The notes under the pieces were generated by a model that saw nothing but the letters and a program-made list of their open reading frames with translations, was not told the DNA's origin and did no database searches. From an uncultured Methanomicrobiales archaeon (lineage in GTDB: Archaea; Thermoplasmatota; Thermoplasmata; Methanomassiliicoccales; Methanomethylophilaceae): a stretch of DNA of 20,449 bases. The position numbers and the translations under genes are program-made. Location: positions 1-20,449 of the forward strand of contig CAMMYR010000001.1 in NCBI GenBank assembly GCA_946528255.1, written 5' to 3'. This document shows positions 1 to 6,940 of the stretch, one piece after another. How positions within the stretch are numbered: position 1 is the stretch's first letter; every line of letters begins with the position of its first letter.

Positions 1-786
1 CAGCTTCTCCGGGCTGCGGAACGCGGGCTTCTTCCTGCAGACGACCCTGGAATTGGCCGAATGGGATCCGCCGCATTCGGCGCAGTTGACGGAGCAACCC
101 CTCACTGTGAAAACCGATGTGAGGGGGTTCTTCTCCCAGCCGTACCACGGCAGGGATCCCTTGACGTCCATGTTGCGCAGGACGCACCTGATCATGTCGC
201 CGTAATCGAATATCACATCGTCCAGTGACTCCAGTGAGAACGAAAGAGGATTCTCGTGGATCCTCCCCTCGGAATCCTTCCATGTGAGGTTCGGGACCAG
301 CGAGAGATCGTCCCCCTTCGACAGGGCGTCCATCATCATGACCGTGGGGACCTCGGTGGTGTCCCCGCGCATGACCAGGTCGATCTCCGGCCTCTGGATG
401 AGCTCCTGGTGGAAATACGATGAAGTGAATCCGCCGAACTCCACCTTGGAGTTGGGATGGTATTTCTTTACTATCTTGGCCAGCTCTATCGCCCCGTGGG
501 CATGGGGCATCCAGTGCAGGTCGATGGCGTAGACGTCGGCGTCGATGGATTTTATCTTCTTCTCGGCGTCGAACTTCTCGTCGGCCAGCATCTGGACCGC
601 GATGTTGGCGATGCGGGTCCTGTACCCGGCGGCCTCCAGATGGCTGGAGATGGTCATGAACCCCACGGGATACATCTCGAACACCGGTGATGATGGGATC
701 ACATCGCTGACGGGACCGTAGAATATGGGCTTCTTCCTGAAATCGTAGACACTCGGCGCATGGAGGAACACGACGTCGTAGCGCAT
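1..786 (-). CDS. B12-binding domain / radical SAM protein (3' part beyond window)
   Basis: The start ATG is at 786 and the frame is open to base 1, so about 262 N-terminal residues are visible. The first ~150 residues look like a cobalamin-binding Rossmann domain, with an N-terminal 'VVFLHAPSVYDFR' segment and a later 'VEFGGFTSSYF' segment. A radical SAM cluster motif follows at about residue 234: C-x3-C-x2-C in 'RGCSVNCAECGGS'. This combination matches the archaeal B12-binding/radical SAM proteins of unknown substrate (Ta0216-like). It is the last visible gene of the folD operon, and its ATG lies 2 nt after the CGA that ends uppS. Arginine is encoded by AGG and CGC only in the visible part. 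The substrate cannot be told from sequence. The C-terminal end is not in the window. Confidence 0.85.
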   Translation of the reverse strand, partial: MRYDVVFLHAPSVYDFRKKPIFYGPVSDVIPSSPVFEMYPVGFMTISSHLEAAGYRTRIANIAVQMLADEKFDAEKKIKSIDADVYAIDLHWMPHAHGAIELAKIVKKYHPNSKVEFGGFTSSYFHQELIQRPEIDLVMRGDTTEVPTVMMMDALSKGDDLSLVPNLTWKDSEGRIHENPLSFSLESLDDVIFDYGDMIRCVLRNMDVKGSLPWYGWEKNPLTSVFTVRGCSVNCAECGGSHSANSRVVCRKKPAFRSPEKL

Positions 787-788
787 GT

Positions 789-1577
789 TCGCTCACCGTA
801 GCGCCTCTGGCGGGCCTGGTAGCTGCGTATGGCCCTCAGCAGGTCGATGTACCTGAATCCGGGCCAGTAGACGTCGGTGAAGTACAGCTCGGAATAGGCC
901 ATCTCCCAGAGCAGGAAGTTAGAGATCCTCAGCTCGCCCGAAGTCCGGAGCACCAGGTCGGGGTCGGGGAGGCCGTTGGTGGATATGCGGCTGGATATGG
1001 TCTGCTCGTCGATATCGTCGATGGAGAGCTTCCCGTCGAGCACGTCCTGGGCCACCTGGCGAACGGCGTTGGTGATGTCCTGGCGGCCGCCGTAGGCGAT
1101 GGCGAGGTTGAGGGAGTGGTCGTTGTAGCCGTCGGTCTTCTCCAGGGCGTATTCGGCCGCCTCCTGGATGCCCGGCGGGACCATGTCCATGTCCCCGATG
1201 ACCCTCAGCCTCACCCTGTGCTCGTGGATGCGGGGGTCGTCGGCGAATTCGTAGAGGGTCTTCTCCAGCAGGTCCATGAGGTAATCCACCTCTGACGCCT
1301 CCCTGCTGAAGTTCTCGGTGGAGAACGCGTAGACGGTGAGGTCCTTGATGTCCAGGTCGATGCACCAGTGGAGGACCTCCTCCAGCTTGTCGCGTCCCAG
1401 CCTGTGGCCCTCCTCCGGGGATGCCCCCAGGACCTCCTTGGCGAACCTGCGGTTGCCGTCCATGATGATCGCTATGTGCTCCGGCATGGACCTGGATTTG
1501 ACCTCGCGCTCCAGCTGCAGCTGGTATGCCGAGTATGCGCGATCGGAAATGATCCTCTGGACCGGGTTCTTTGTCAC
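789..1577 (-). CDS. uppS: cis-prenyltransferase (undecaprenyl/polyprenyl diphosphate synthase family)
   Basis: This enzyme condenses isopentenyl diphosphate in cis onto an allylic diphosphate. In archaea it supplies the long polyprenyl (dolichol-type) carrier for glycosylation. Visible motifs are 'IIMDGNRRFAK', 'GHRLGRDKL', 'LTVYAFSTENFSR' and the C-terminal 'DLVLRTSGELRISNFLLW'. The start is GTG at 1577, whose GTGA overlaps the TGA of the upstream marker-11 gene, suggesting translational coupling. The family normally ends at 'RxRRYG/FG', and here 'QARQRRYGE' is followed by an in-frame CGA at 791-789. Two bases later the radical SAM ATG begins. With CGA read as Arg the protein would gain about 30 residues that read the start of the next gene out of frame, ending at TGA 699. 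I take CGA as the end, giving 262 aa. Confidence 0.9.
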
Positions 1578-2524
1578 TGGAAGTCCTCTGGGATGCCCGC
1601 TGCCTTCTCTCCGAGATCGAAGCAGCCTATGGCGGCGACGGCGCCTATGACGCCCTTCATGCCTGTGACGCTGATTATCTGCACGCCGTTCTCCTCGGCC
1701 ACCTTGATGGCGTCGTCCATATCGTAGAGGATCGACTTGCAGCTCCAACCGAAGTCGCGGAGCTTCTCCGGGATCTTCAGCCCCTGGAACACCGTGATCA
1801 CGGCGTCCTCGGAGTAGGATTCCTTCCTGATGAAGTCCACGGCGTACTCGATGAGCTCCGGGATGTCCTTCTCCGCCACGGCGAAGGACACCGCGGTGGA
1901 GCAGCAGTTGGTCGTCTTGTTGGGGGCCTCTGGATTGAGCTGGATGATCTTGTGCTCCAGATAGTGGCCCACGGGGCAGCTCATCCCCATCTTCAGGGAT
2001 GCGACCCATGTGGCGCCCTTCTCCTTGGTGTCGGTGTCGTCGACTCCGATTATGACCCTGACGAGCTTGGGCGTGATTATGTCCACCTTGGCCTTGTGCG
2101 CCCCGCCTATGACGAAATCGTCGGGGTATTCGGTGCGGAGCACGTCCTTGCAGCCCGGGAGGCAGGCCCCTATGCCGACGCCAGCGCCGGCTATGCCGTA
2201 CCAGGTCGTGCGGACCTCGTCGCCCTCCACTCTGAGAGCGGACAGGCCCTGGCCGCCGACGGTGGCGGATGCGGGGCCGAACCTCAGCTCCTTCTCGCCG
2301 ATGTCCACGTCCATCACCATCTTGCCGGACTCCTGGCGGATGTCCCTGATGACGCCGCCGGTGCGGCGCCTGTTTACTATGTCCCATTCGGCTGGACCCT
2401 GGGCGGAGCACATCTCTATGACCTGCGCCACGCCGCTCTTCTCGTCCACCATGGTGTACAGGCCGCGGCAGAACATCCTGCCGTACTTGGCCTCCACCTG
2501 CTCGGGGGTCAGAACAGTGACCAT
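1574..2524 (-). CDS. methanogenesis marker protein 11
   Basis: The 316-residue protein matches my recollection of methanogenesis marker 11 (TIGR03280), a family found across methanogens but of unproven function. It carries 'VIIGVDDTDTKEKGATW', a DDTD motif like that of tRNA(Ile2) agmatinylcytidine synthetase (TiaS). It also has a cysteine pair in 'TTNCCSTAVSF', a glycine-rich 'VTGMKGVIGAVAAIG' near the C-terminus, and another glycine-rich stretch around residues 115-125. The DDTD signature hints at ATP-dependent RNA or nucleotide chemistry, but that is inference. The ATG at 2524 directly follows the TGA of kptA. The gene ends in TGA within a GTGA overlap with uppS. No in-frame CGA is present. 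Confidence 0.85.
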   Translation of the reverse strand: MVTVLTPEQVEAKYGRMFCRGLYTMVDEKSGVAQVIEMCSAQGPAEWDIVNRRRTGGVIRDIRQESGKMVMDVDIGEKELRFGPASATVGGQGLSALRVEGDEVRTTWYGIAGAGVGIGACLPGCKDVLRTEYPDDFVIGGAHKAKVDIITPKLVRVIIGVDDTDTKEKGATWVASLKMGMSCPVGHYLEHKIIQLNPEAPNKTTNCCSTAVSFAVAEKDIPELIEYAVDFIRKESYSEDAVITVFQGLKIPEKLRDFGWSCKSILYDMDDAIKVAEENGVQIISVTGMKGVIGAVAAIGCFDLGEKAAGIPEDFQ

Positions 2525-3181
2525 TCACTCATCCTCTCCTTCATCGTAATCCTCTGCCTCGGCCACCATGATGGCGTCCGGGGGGACCTCCCTGCACAGG
2601 AAGACCGTGCGTGCGGCCTTCCCGATGTCGTAGCCCTCCTCTATGCAGAGTCCAGTGTCAATAACGAGCACCACGGGGTCGTCCATCCTGACGGACCCGG
2701 CGCGGTAGGCATCCCTGTAGCTCAGGGACAGGTGGACCATGGAGCGGTCCGTGGGCCTGATGCCGGACTCCATCAGGAGCTCGGCCTCCTCCTCGGAGGC
2801 GGGGTAGAACAGCTCGTCCGGGATGTCCTCGTTGTCGAGGTCCAGGTCCAGGTCGATGGTGTGGCCGTAGGTGGCGCGGATGCTGCTTCCGCTGATCGCG
2901 TACCTCCCCTTGGGGTCGGTGGTGACCAGGGCCTCCAGGTGCTTGGTCCTGAGCCAGTTCATGCGCGGGTTGCGGTCCTTGATCTTCGCGAGCACATCGC
3001 GGATATCGGCGTATCCGCGGGAATCGATCTCGACCCCGTGCTTGCCGTGCCTCAGTATGCCGGCCAGGGATCTCCCGATCCTCTCGACCTCCACATCGGA
3101 CATTATGAACTTGCCTTCCTCTCCGCAGAACGGGCAGGCCTCCGCGCGGAAGTACCCGTGGTCCTCGCATTCCCTTATCAT
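2525..3181 (-). CDS. kptA: RNA 2'-phosphotransferase (Tpt1/KptA family)
   Basis: KptA/Tpt1 enzymes transfer an RNA 2'-phosphate to NAD+, releasing nicotinamide and ADP-ribose cyclic phosphate. The protein is 218 aa. It opens with a zinc-finger-like segment (C5, H8, C16, C19). The catalytic family motifs follow: '[15 protein letters not shown]' with the conserved Arg-His, 'GRYAISG', 'IRATYGHT' and '[10 protein letters not shown]'. An acidic tail ends the protein. The ATG overlaps the folD stop (ATGA at 3181-3178), and the TGA abuts the ATG of marker 11, so the gene is firmly inside the operon. Whether it repairs tRNA splice junctions or removes ADP-ribose adducts in archaea is unsettled. No in-frame CGA is present. 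Confidence 0.92.
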   Translation of the reverse strand: MIRECEDHGYFRAEACPFCGEEGKFIMSDVEVERIGRSLAGILRHGKHGVEIDSRGYADIRDVLAKIKDRNPRMNWLRTKHLEALVTTDPKGRYAISGSSIRATYGHTIDLDLDLDNEDIPDELFYPASEEEAELLMESGIRPTDRSMVHLSLSYRDAYRAGSVRMDDPVVLVIDTGLCIEEGYDIGKAARTVFLCREVPPDAIMVAEAEDYDEGEDE

Positions 3182-4068
3182 AGTCTACCCTCCTGGGCCC
3201 TCTCCGCGGCCTTCACCGCATTGGCCATGAGCATGCATATGGTCATCGGCCCCACACCGCCCGGAACGGGAGTGATGGCCGAGGCCTTCTCCTTAACGTT
3301 ATCGAAATCCACATCGCCGACCAGCCTGCTCCCCTTGGGATGCGACGGATCTTCGACGCGGTTGGTGCCCACATCTATGACGACGGCGCCGTCCTTCACC
3401 ATATCTGCGGTGATGAAGCGGGGCTTGCCGATCGCCACTATCAGTATGTCCGCCAACCTGGTGATCGACGGCAGGTCTTTGGTGCGGGAGTGCACCACCG
3501 TGACCGTGGAATCGGCGCCGGCGCCCTTCTGGACCATCATGGCCGCCATGGGCTTGCCGACTATGTTGCTGCGGCCGACCACCACTATGTGCTTCCCGGC
3601 AGTCTCGATGCCGGAGCGGATCAGCATCTGCTGGACCCCCGCGGGGGTCGCGGGGAGGAAATCTGGCTCCCCTATGAGCATCTTGCCCACGTTGGCGGGG
3701 TGGAAGCAATCCGCATCCTTCCTGGGATCGATGGCGTTGATGATCGCATCCTCGTCGATCTGGGGAGGGAGCGGTAGCTGTACCAGGAATCCGTGGATGG
3801 ACGGGTCGGAATTCAGATCCGCGACGACGTCCAGCAGCTCCTGCTGCGTGGTCTCCGCCGGCATCTTGATCGTCCTGGATTTCATGCCAAGCGACTCGCA
3901 CATCTCGCCCTTCTTCCTAACGTATACCTGGGATGCGGGATCGTCCCCGACCAGGACCACCGCCAGACCAGGCGTGGTCCCCTTGGCCTTGAGGGCCTCT
4001 ATCCTGCTCCTCAGCTCGGAGTATATCTCTTCCGACACGTCCTTGCCGAGGATGAGCTTAGCGGTCAC
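3178..4068 (-). CDS. folD: bifunctional methylene-tetrahydrofolate dehydrogenase / cyclohydrolase
   Basis: FolD interconverts methylene-, methenyl- and formyl-tetrahydrofolate. Diagnostic motifs are '[13 protein letters not shown]', 'VQLPLPPQ', '[11 protein letters not shown]', '[11 protein letters not shown]', '[11 protein letters not shown]' and '[12 protein letters not shown]'. An ATG at 4134 is in frame but lies upstream of a TATA-like TTATTAAT at 4109-4102, so it is probably not transcribed. I chose GTG 4068, which has AGGTGA 5 nt upstream and gives 296 aa, close to the usual length. GTG 4077 is the alternative. This is the first gene of the five-gene minus-strand operon and is divergent from the GNAT gene. 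It ends in TGA, overlapping the kptA ATG. Folate enzymes in a methanogen otherwise expected to use methanopterin are consistent with Methanomassiliicoccales (inference). Confidence 0.93.
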   Translation of the reverse strand: MTAKLILGKDVSEEIYSELRSRIEALKAKGTTPGLAVVLVGDDPASQVYVRKKGEMCESLGMKSRTIKMPAETTQQELLDVVADLNSDPSIHGFLVQLPLPPQIDEDAIINAIDPRKDADCFHPANVGKMLIGEPDFLPATPAGVQQMLIRSGIETAGKHIVVVGRSNIVGKPMAAMMVQKGAGADSTVTVVHSRTKDLPSITRLADILIVAIGKPRFITADMVKDGAVVIDVGTNRVEDPSHPKGSRLVGDVDFDNVKEKASAITPVPGGVGPMTICMLMANAVKAAERAQEGRL

Positions 4069-4099
4069 TTGGGTCACCTTGGACTCCGTAATGCCAAGG

Positions 4100-4112
4100 C
4101 CATTAATAAGTA
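4100..4112 (-). promoter_or_regulatory. TATA box of the folD operon
   Basis: TTATTAAT at 4109-4102 on the minus strand predicts transcription from about 4080. That is just upstream of GTG 4077/4068 and downstream of the longer ATG 4134 start. Confidence 0.55.
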
Positions 4113-4132
4113 TCGCATCCGCGCTGGCGCGC

Positions 4133-4141
4133 ATTATTTAA
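4133..4141 (+). promoter_or_regulatory. TATA box of the GNAT gene
   Basis: ATTATTTAA is centred about 27 bp before ATG 4164, which predicts a leaderless mRNA. A GGAGGT at 4147-4152 lies 11 nt upstream of the ATG and would not be transcribed if this start is right. Confidence 0.6.
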
Positions 4142-4163
4142 CGACCGGAGGTTTCCACCTGCC

Positions 4164-4748
4164 ATGGACCTGTTTTTCCGCGAGAGCGAGCCCGGGGATG
4201 TGTCCGTCGCTGCGGACGCCGTTTTCGACATGTGGTTCCGGAAGGACTACGGCGAGGACATGGGGGGATGGGTCTCGGACGCCTATGCGGCGATATGCTA
4301 CGGCCGGGCCGATGTCAGGATCACCGCGGTGCTGGACGGCATCCCCGAAGGGGTGTGCTTCGCATCCTCCGGCAAGGTAACGATGGATGACACGTCCCCC
4401 TTGGAGACTTACTCCGGCAGGGAGGGTTACGACCGCGCCGTCCATGACATAGGATTGCTCCACAGGGCGGATGACGAGCTCAGGAGCAGATACGCCATCG
4501 GAACGGATGCGGAGATAATCCTGCTGATCGTCGGCAAGAGGTCCCGCGGGCTAGGGGTCGGGCGCAAGCTCCTCTCGGAGGCGTGCGACGCCCTCAGGGA
4601 GCGCGGCTGCGGGGATTTCATGCTCTTCACGGACGACGACTGCGATTTCGGGTTCTACGACCGGATAGGGATGGAGCGCGCGGGCTCCGTGACCGTGGAC
4701 TTCAACGGATATCCGCTGGAGAGGATCGCCTACACGCAGCGCCTCCGA
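4164..4748 (+). CDS. GNAT family N-acetyltransferase
   Basis: The acetyl-CoA-binding motif A is seen at residues ~118-137, with the R/Q-x-x-G-x-G signature as 'RGLGVG' at 128-133. A C-terminal beta-strand/'FYDRIGMERAGS' segment is typical of GNAT folds. The substrate is unknown. The protein ends at 'IAYTQRL' followed by an in-frame CGA at 4746-4748, giving 194 aa. With CGA as Arg it would gain 14 residues, ending at TGA 4788-4790 and overlapping the dehydrogenase ATG. That tail would be read from the AT-rich stretch holding the next gene's TATA box (CAAATATCC), which argues for ending at CGA. The start ATG 4164 is supported by a correctly spaced TATA box. All other arginines use CGC, CGG, AGG or AGA. 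Confidence 0.85.
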
Positions 4749-4756
4749 TGGAAATC

Positions 4757-4765
4757 CAAATATCC
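4757..4765 (+). promoter_or_regulatory. TATA box of the D-2-hydroxyacid dehydrogenase
   Basis: CAAATATCC is centred about 26 bp upstream of ATG 4787, predicting a leaderless transcript. It sits between the CGA that ends the GNAT gene and the dehydrogenase ATG. Confidence 0.55.
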
Positions 4766-4786
4766 TAATTGCGGATTCCCGCATCG

Positions 4787-5770
4787 ATGAGGCTGTTCGT
4801 TTACGGCATGCGCATGTTCGACGAGAAGGTTTTCTTCGACAGGTTCTCGGAGGAGCTGGGCATCGAGATCGGATACACCGAGAGCCCGCCGAGCATCTTC
4901 AACTACGCCCTCGCCAAGGACTACGATGCGATCACGGTCCTCACGAACAAGATCGGGCCGGAGCTCATGGATGCCTTCCGCTCCATAGGCGTGAGGCTTA
5001 TCTGCACCCGCACCATCGGGTACGACCACATAGATCTGGCACATGCTTCCAAAACGGGGATGGCCGTATGCAATGTCACCTATGATCCCATCGGGGTCGC
5101 GGAATTCACCGTCATGCTGATGCTCATGACCGAGAGGAAGGTGAAGATGCTGGAGGCAAGGAACGCCGCCAACGACTTCAGGCTGAACGATATGCTCGGA
5201 AAGGCCATCGGCGAGCTCAGGATCGGCATAATCGGGGCCGGGCTGATCGGGGTGAACACCCTCAGGATACTCTCCGGATTCGGATGCGAACTGGTGTATT
5301 ACAACAGGAGCCCGTCGGAGGCCGCCGACAGGTACGCAAAGCGCGTAGGGATCGACGAGCTGCTCTCCACATGCGACATCGTCTCCATGCACCTGCAGCT
5401 CAACGACGAGACCCATCATTTCCTGAACGCCGATTCGTTCTCGAAGATGAAGGACGGGGCAGTGGTGATCAACACGGCCCGCGGATCCCTCATCGACACC
5501 GAGGCCATGATTTCCGCGCTGGAATCCGGGAAGCTGGGCGGCGCCGGGATCGATGTCATTGAGAAGGAGTTCCACCTCTATTACTACGATATGAGGGGGA
5601 AGGATCTTGACAACCCGTACCTGGACCGCCTGAGGGCCATGGACAACGTCATCCTGTTCCATCATATGGCATTCTACTGCGAAACCTCTGTCAGGGGGAT
5701 GGTCCACAACTGCCTCCTGTGCGCCAAGGCGCTGGAGGAGGGCAGGGAACTGCCCCACAGGCTGGCGCGA
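4787..5770 (+). CDS. D-2-hydroxyacid dehydrogenase (VanH / D-lactate dehydrogenase-like)
   Basis: This is an NAD(P)H-dependent 2-oxoacid reductase. The nucleotide-binding glycine motif is 'GIIGAGLIG' at residues ~147-155. Catalytic residues of the family are visible: Arg232 ('NTARGS'), Glu259 ('GIDVIEKE') and His293 ('HHMAFY'). The overall pattern resembles D-lactate dehydrogenase and VanH more than 3-phosphoglycerate dehydrogenase. The ATG 4787 start fits the TATA spacing; an in-frame TTG at 4769 is less likely. The protein ends at 'LPHRLA' followed by CGA at 5768-5770 (327 aa). With CGA as Arg it would continue 6 residues to TGA 5789-5791. The CGA is the left half of a CGATCG palindrome whose other strand gives the CGA ending the convergent gene B. 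Confidence 0.9.
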
Positions 5771-6022
5771 TCGGAACTGGTTCTTGGGTGAAGTGAGGGG
5801 CTGGGTCCAGCAGGGCTGCTCCTCGTCCTCGTAATCCATATCCCTGGCTATGTTGCGCAGGCTCCCGCCGTAGGAGTCGGAGGATGCTATCCTGCGGATG
5901 GTGTCGGAATCATCGCCCGAGCGGTTCTCCATGCCAGACATGCGAAGGGCCTCATCCATGAGGTCGGCGGCCCTGTTCAGCAGCTCCTCTGCCTCCCTGA
6001 GCTTATCGGATCTGTCGCTCGT
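5771..6022 (-). CDS. small conserved-looking hypothetical protein B
   Basis: I do not recognise this family. The frame has strongly GC-rich third codon positions from about 6020 to 5774. It encodes ~83 residues: a charged helical N-terminal half ('KLREAEELLNRAADLMDEAL'), then 'ASSDSYGGSLRNIARDM', an acidic patch, and a C-terminal 'QPCWTQPLTSPKNQF'. It ends at CGA 5773-5771; with CGA as Arg the frame would run antisense through the whole dehydrogenase to 4730. No ATG, GTG or TTG precedes residue ~22 (ATG 5959). A GGAGG at 6035-6031 lies 8 nt before ACG 6022, which overlaps the CGA end of gene A as ACGA. A T in place of the C would make the usual ATGA overlap. The start is therefore ACG, an edited AUG, or the internal ATG 5959. 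Confidence 0.6.
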
Positions 6023-6417
6023 ATCTTCAGCCTCCTGTCTATAACGTACCTAGCTGGTCTGGCCGAGCCTGGATCGGCGCGGTATCCGCATTCCCCGCAT
6101 ACCCTGCGTAGCTCCACCGCATCCCCGTCCAGGGTGCGGTTCATGACGGGGTCCAGCTTCCCGCCGCATACCGGGCATTCCGCCCTCCGTGAGCCGCGGC
6201 CGTCGTGGGCGTAGCTGATGCTGATGTTGAAAAGGCGCCTCTTGACGCCGATCCTGCGGATCCTGGATGCCCCGATGCGATAATCCTGGTCGTCGCACAT
6301 CAGCTCGGTGGATACGAGCATCACCAGCTCCCTCTGGGAGCGGATGTGGGGCTGCCTGCAGAGGACGTTCTCTATGGCTGCGGCGACCTCCTGCTCGCGG
6401 GGTATCCTGTATCCCAT
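6019..6417 (-). CDS. hypothetical zinc-ribbon protein A
   Basis: The 132-residue protein has a basic N-terminal half with a helix-turn-helix-like feel ('RIGASRIRRIGVKRR'). A C-terminal zinc ribbon follows, with two knuckles: C-x2-C in 'ECPVCGGKL' and C-x2-C in 'VCGECGYRA'. I cannot name the family; nucleic-acid binding is a guess from composition. ATG 6417 has a TATA-like element about 29 bp upstream (6449-6443) and no Shine-Dalgarno, so it is probably leaderless. A perfect 12-bp inverted repeat flanks the start codon. The protein ends 'DRRLKI' then CGA at 6021-6019. With CGA as Arg it would gain 14 residues out of frame with gene B's coding signal and end at TGA 5979-5977. It probably forms an operon with gene B. 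Confidence 0.75.
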
Positions 6418-6441
6418 GGAGGTGCTAATGGATACAGGATA
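6403..6441. repeat. perfect 12-bp inverted repeat flanking the gene A start codon
   Basis: TATCCTGTATCC (6403-6414) and GGATACAGGATA (6430-6441) are exact reverse complements separated by 15 bp that contain the ATG of gene A. With the TATA box at 6449-6443 the repeat covers the expected transcription start, as an operator would. Confidence 0.8.
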
Positions 6442-6442
6442 G

Positions 6443-6451
6443 ATATTATCT
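6443..6451 (-). promoter_or_regulatory. TATA-like element of gene A
   Basis: ATAATAT at 6449-6443 on the minus strand is centred about 29 bp before ATG 6417, consistent with a leaderless mRNA. Confidence 0.5.
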
Positions 6452-6460
6452 GCGCACGGA

Positions 6461-6474
6461 ACCGTTTAAACGGT
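6461..6474 (+). promoter_or_regulatory. palindromic TATA box of tRNA-Leu
   Basis: ACCGTTTAAACGGT is a perfect 14-bp palindrome with a TTTAAA core about 30 bp upstream of the tRNA 5' end. Its symmetry means it could also drive minus-strand transcription toward gene A. Confidence 0.5.
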
Positions 6475-6497
6475 GGAAGCGCATCGCCCGTCGGTCA

Positions 6498-6583
6498 GCG
6501 GGGGTAGCCGAGTTGGCCAAAGGCGCGGGACTTAAGATCCCGTACGTAGAGTTTCAGGGGTTCGAATCCCCTCCCCCGCACCA
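6498..6583 (+). tRNA. tRNA-Leu (anticodon UAA), CCA encoded
   Basis: This is a class II tRNA. The acceptor GCGGGGG (6498-6504) pairs with CCCCCGC (6573-6579), followed by discriminator A and an encoded CCA. The anticodon arm is CGGGA-CTTAAGA-TCCCG with anticodon TAA at 6533-6535. The T arm has GGGG-TTCGAAT-CCCC, and a 13-nt variable region fits a leucine tRNA. No intron is seen. Confidence 0.97.
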
Positions 6584-6591
6584 ATAATCGC

Positions 6592-6598
6592 TAAATAT
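6592..6598 (+). promoter_or_regulatory. TATA box of the two-helix membrane protein
   Basis: TAAATAT begins 9 bp after the tRNA CCA and is centred about 25 bp before ATG 6620. The gene lacks a Shine-Dalgarno, so the mRNA is probably leaderless. Confidence 0.55.
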
Positions 6599-6619
6599 CG
6601 ATAACGGGGTTATCGGTTC

Positions 6620-6889
6620 ATGTCGACTGAATCCGACGAATTCAAGGTTCAGCTCCTCGAGACCTTCGCGGCCCTCATCACCGCGGCTTTTGGTCTCGTC
6701 GCGGCACTGGCATGGAACGAGGCTATCAAACAGGCGGTCGCTGCCGTCTTCGACTCCGAGAACGACCTCCTCGGGCTCACCGTTTACGCCCTCATCGTCA
6801 CCGTGCTCGCCGTCATCATGACCCTGCTGATCGCCAGGTCCCTCAGCAAGGCCAAGAAGGCGCTGGATGTCGCTAAGAAAGAGGAGTGA
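6620..6889 (+). CDS. small two-helix membrane protein (DUF5654-like)
   Basis: The 89-residue protein has a short acidic N-terminus. A first hydrophobic helix follows ('LITAAFGLVAALAW', residues ~18-32), then a polar loop with 'FDSENDLLG', a second helix (~53-72), and a lysine-rich tail ending '..KKEE'. The pattern recalls the archaeal DUF5654 family; the assignment is from memory. The function is unknown. The gene is leaderless by TATA spacing and ends in TGA. It converges on the AlbA_2 membrane gene, with a hairpin at 6910-6925 between the two ends. Confidence 0.8.
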   Translation: MSTESDEFKVQLLETFAALITAAFGLVAALAWNEAIKQAVAAVFDSENDLLGLTVYALIVTVLAVIMTLLIARSLSKAKKALDVAKKEE

Positions 6890-6909
6890 TCCCTTTCGGA
6901 AACCCCTTC

Positions 6910-6925
6910 CCGCCCGACAGGGCGG
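6910..6925. terminator. hairpin between convergent genes
   Basis: CCGCCC-GACA-GGGCGG forms a 6-bp GC stem with a 4-nt loop. It lies between the TGA at 6887-6889 and the CGA at 6943-6941, as a shared terminator would. Confidence 0.5.
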
Positions 6926-6940
6926 ATATCTTCTCCCCGA

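Noticed and set aside
4069..4134. Longer folD start at ATG 4134
   Set aside because: It lies upstream of the TATA box and adds residues not seen in FolD; GTG 4068 has an AGGTGA at good spacing.
4730..5959. 409-codon minus-strand open frame antisense to the dehydrogenase
   Set aside because: Only the first ~60 codons, down to CGA 5773-5771, have coding character; beyond that it is the shadow of the dehydrogenase.
6554..6940. C-terminal extension of the AlbA_2 protein across the tRNA
   Set aside because: Codon bias is lost after CGA 6943-6941; the region is antisense to a real gene and to tRNA-Leu.
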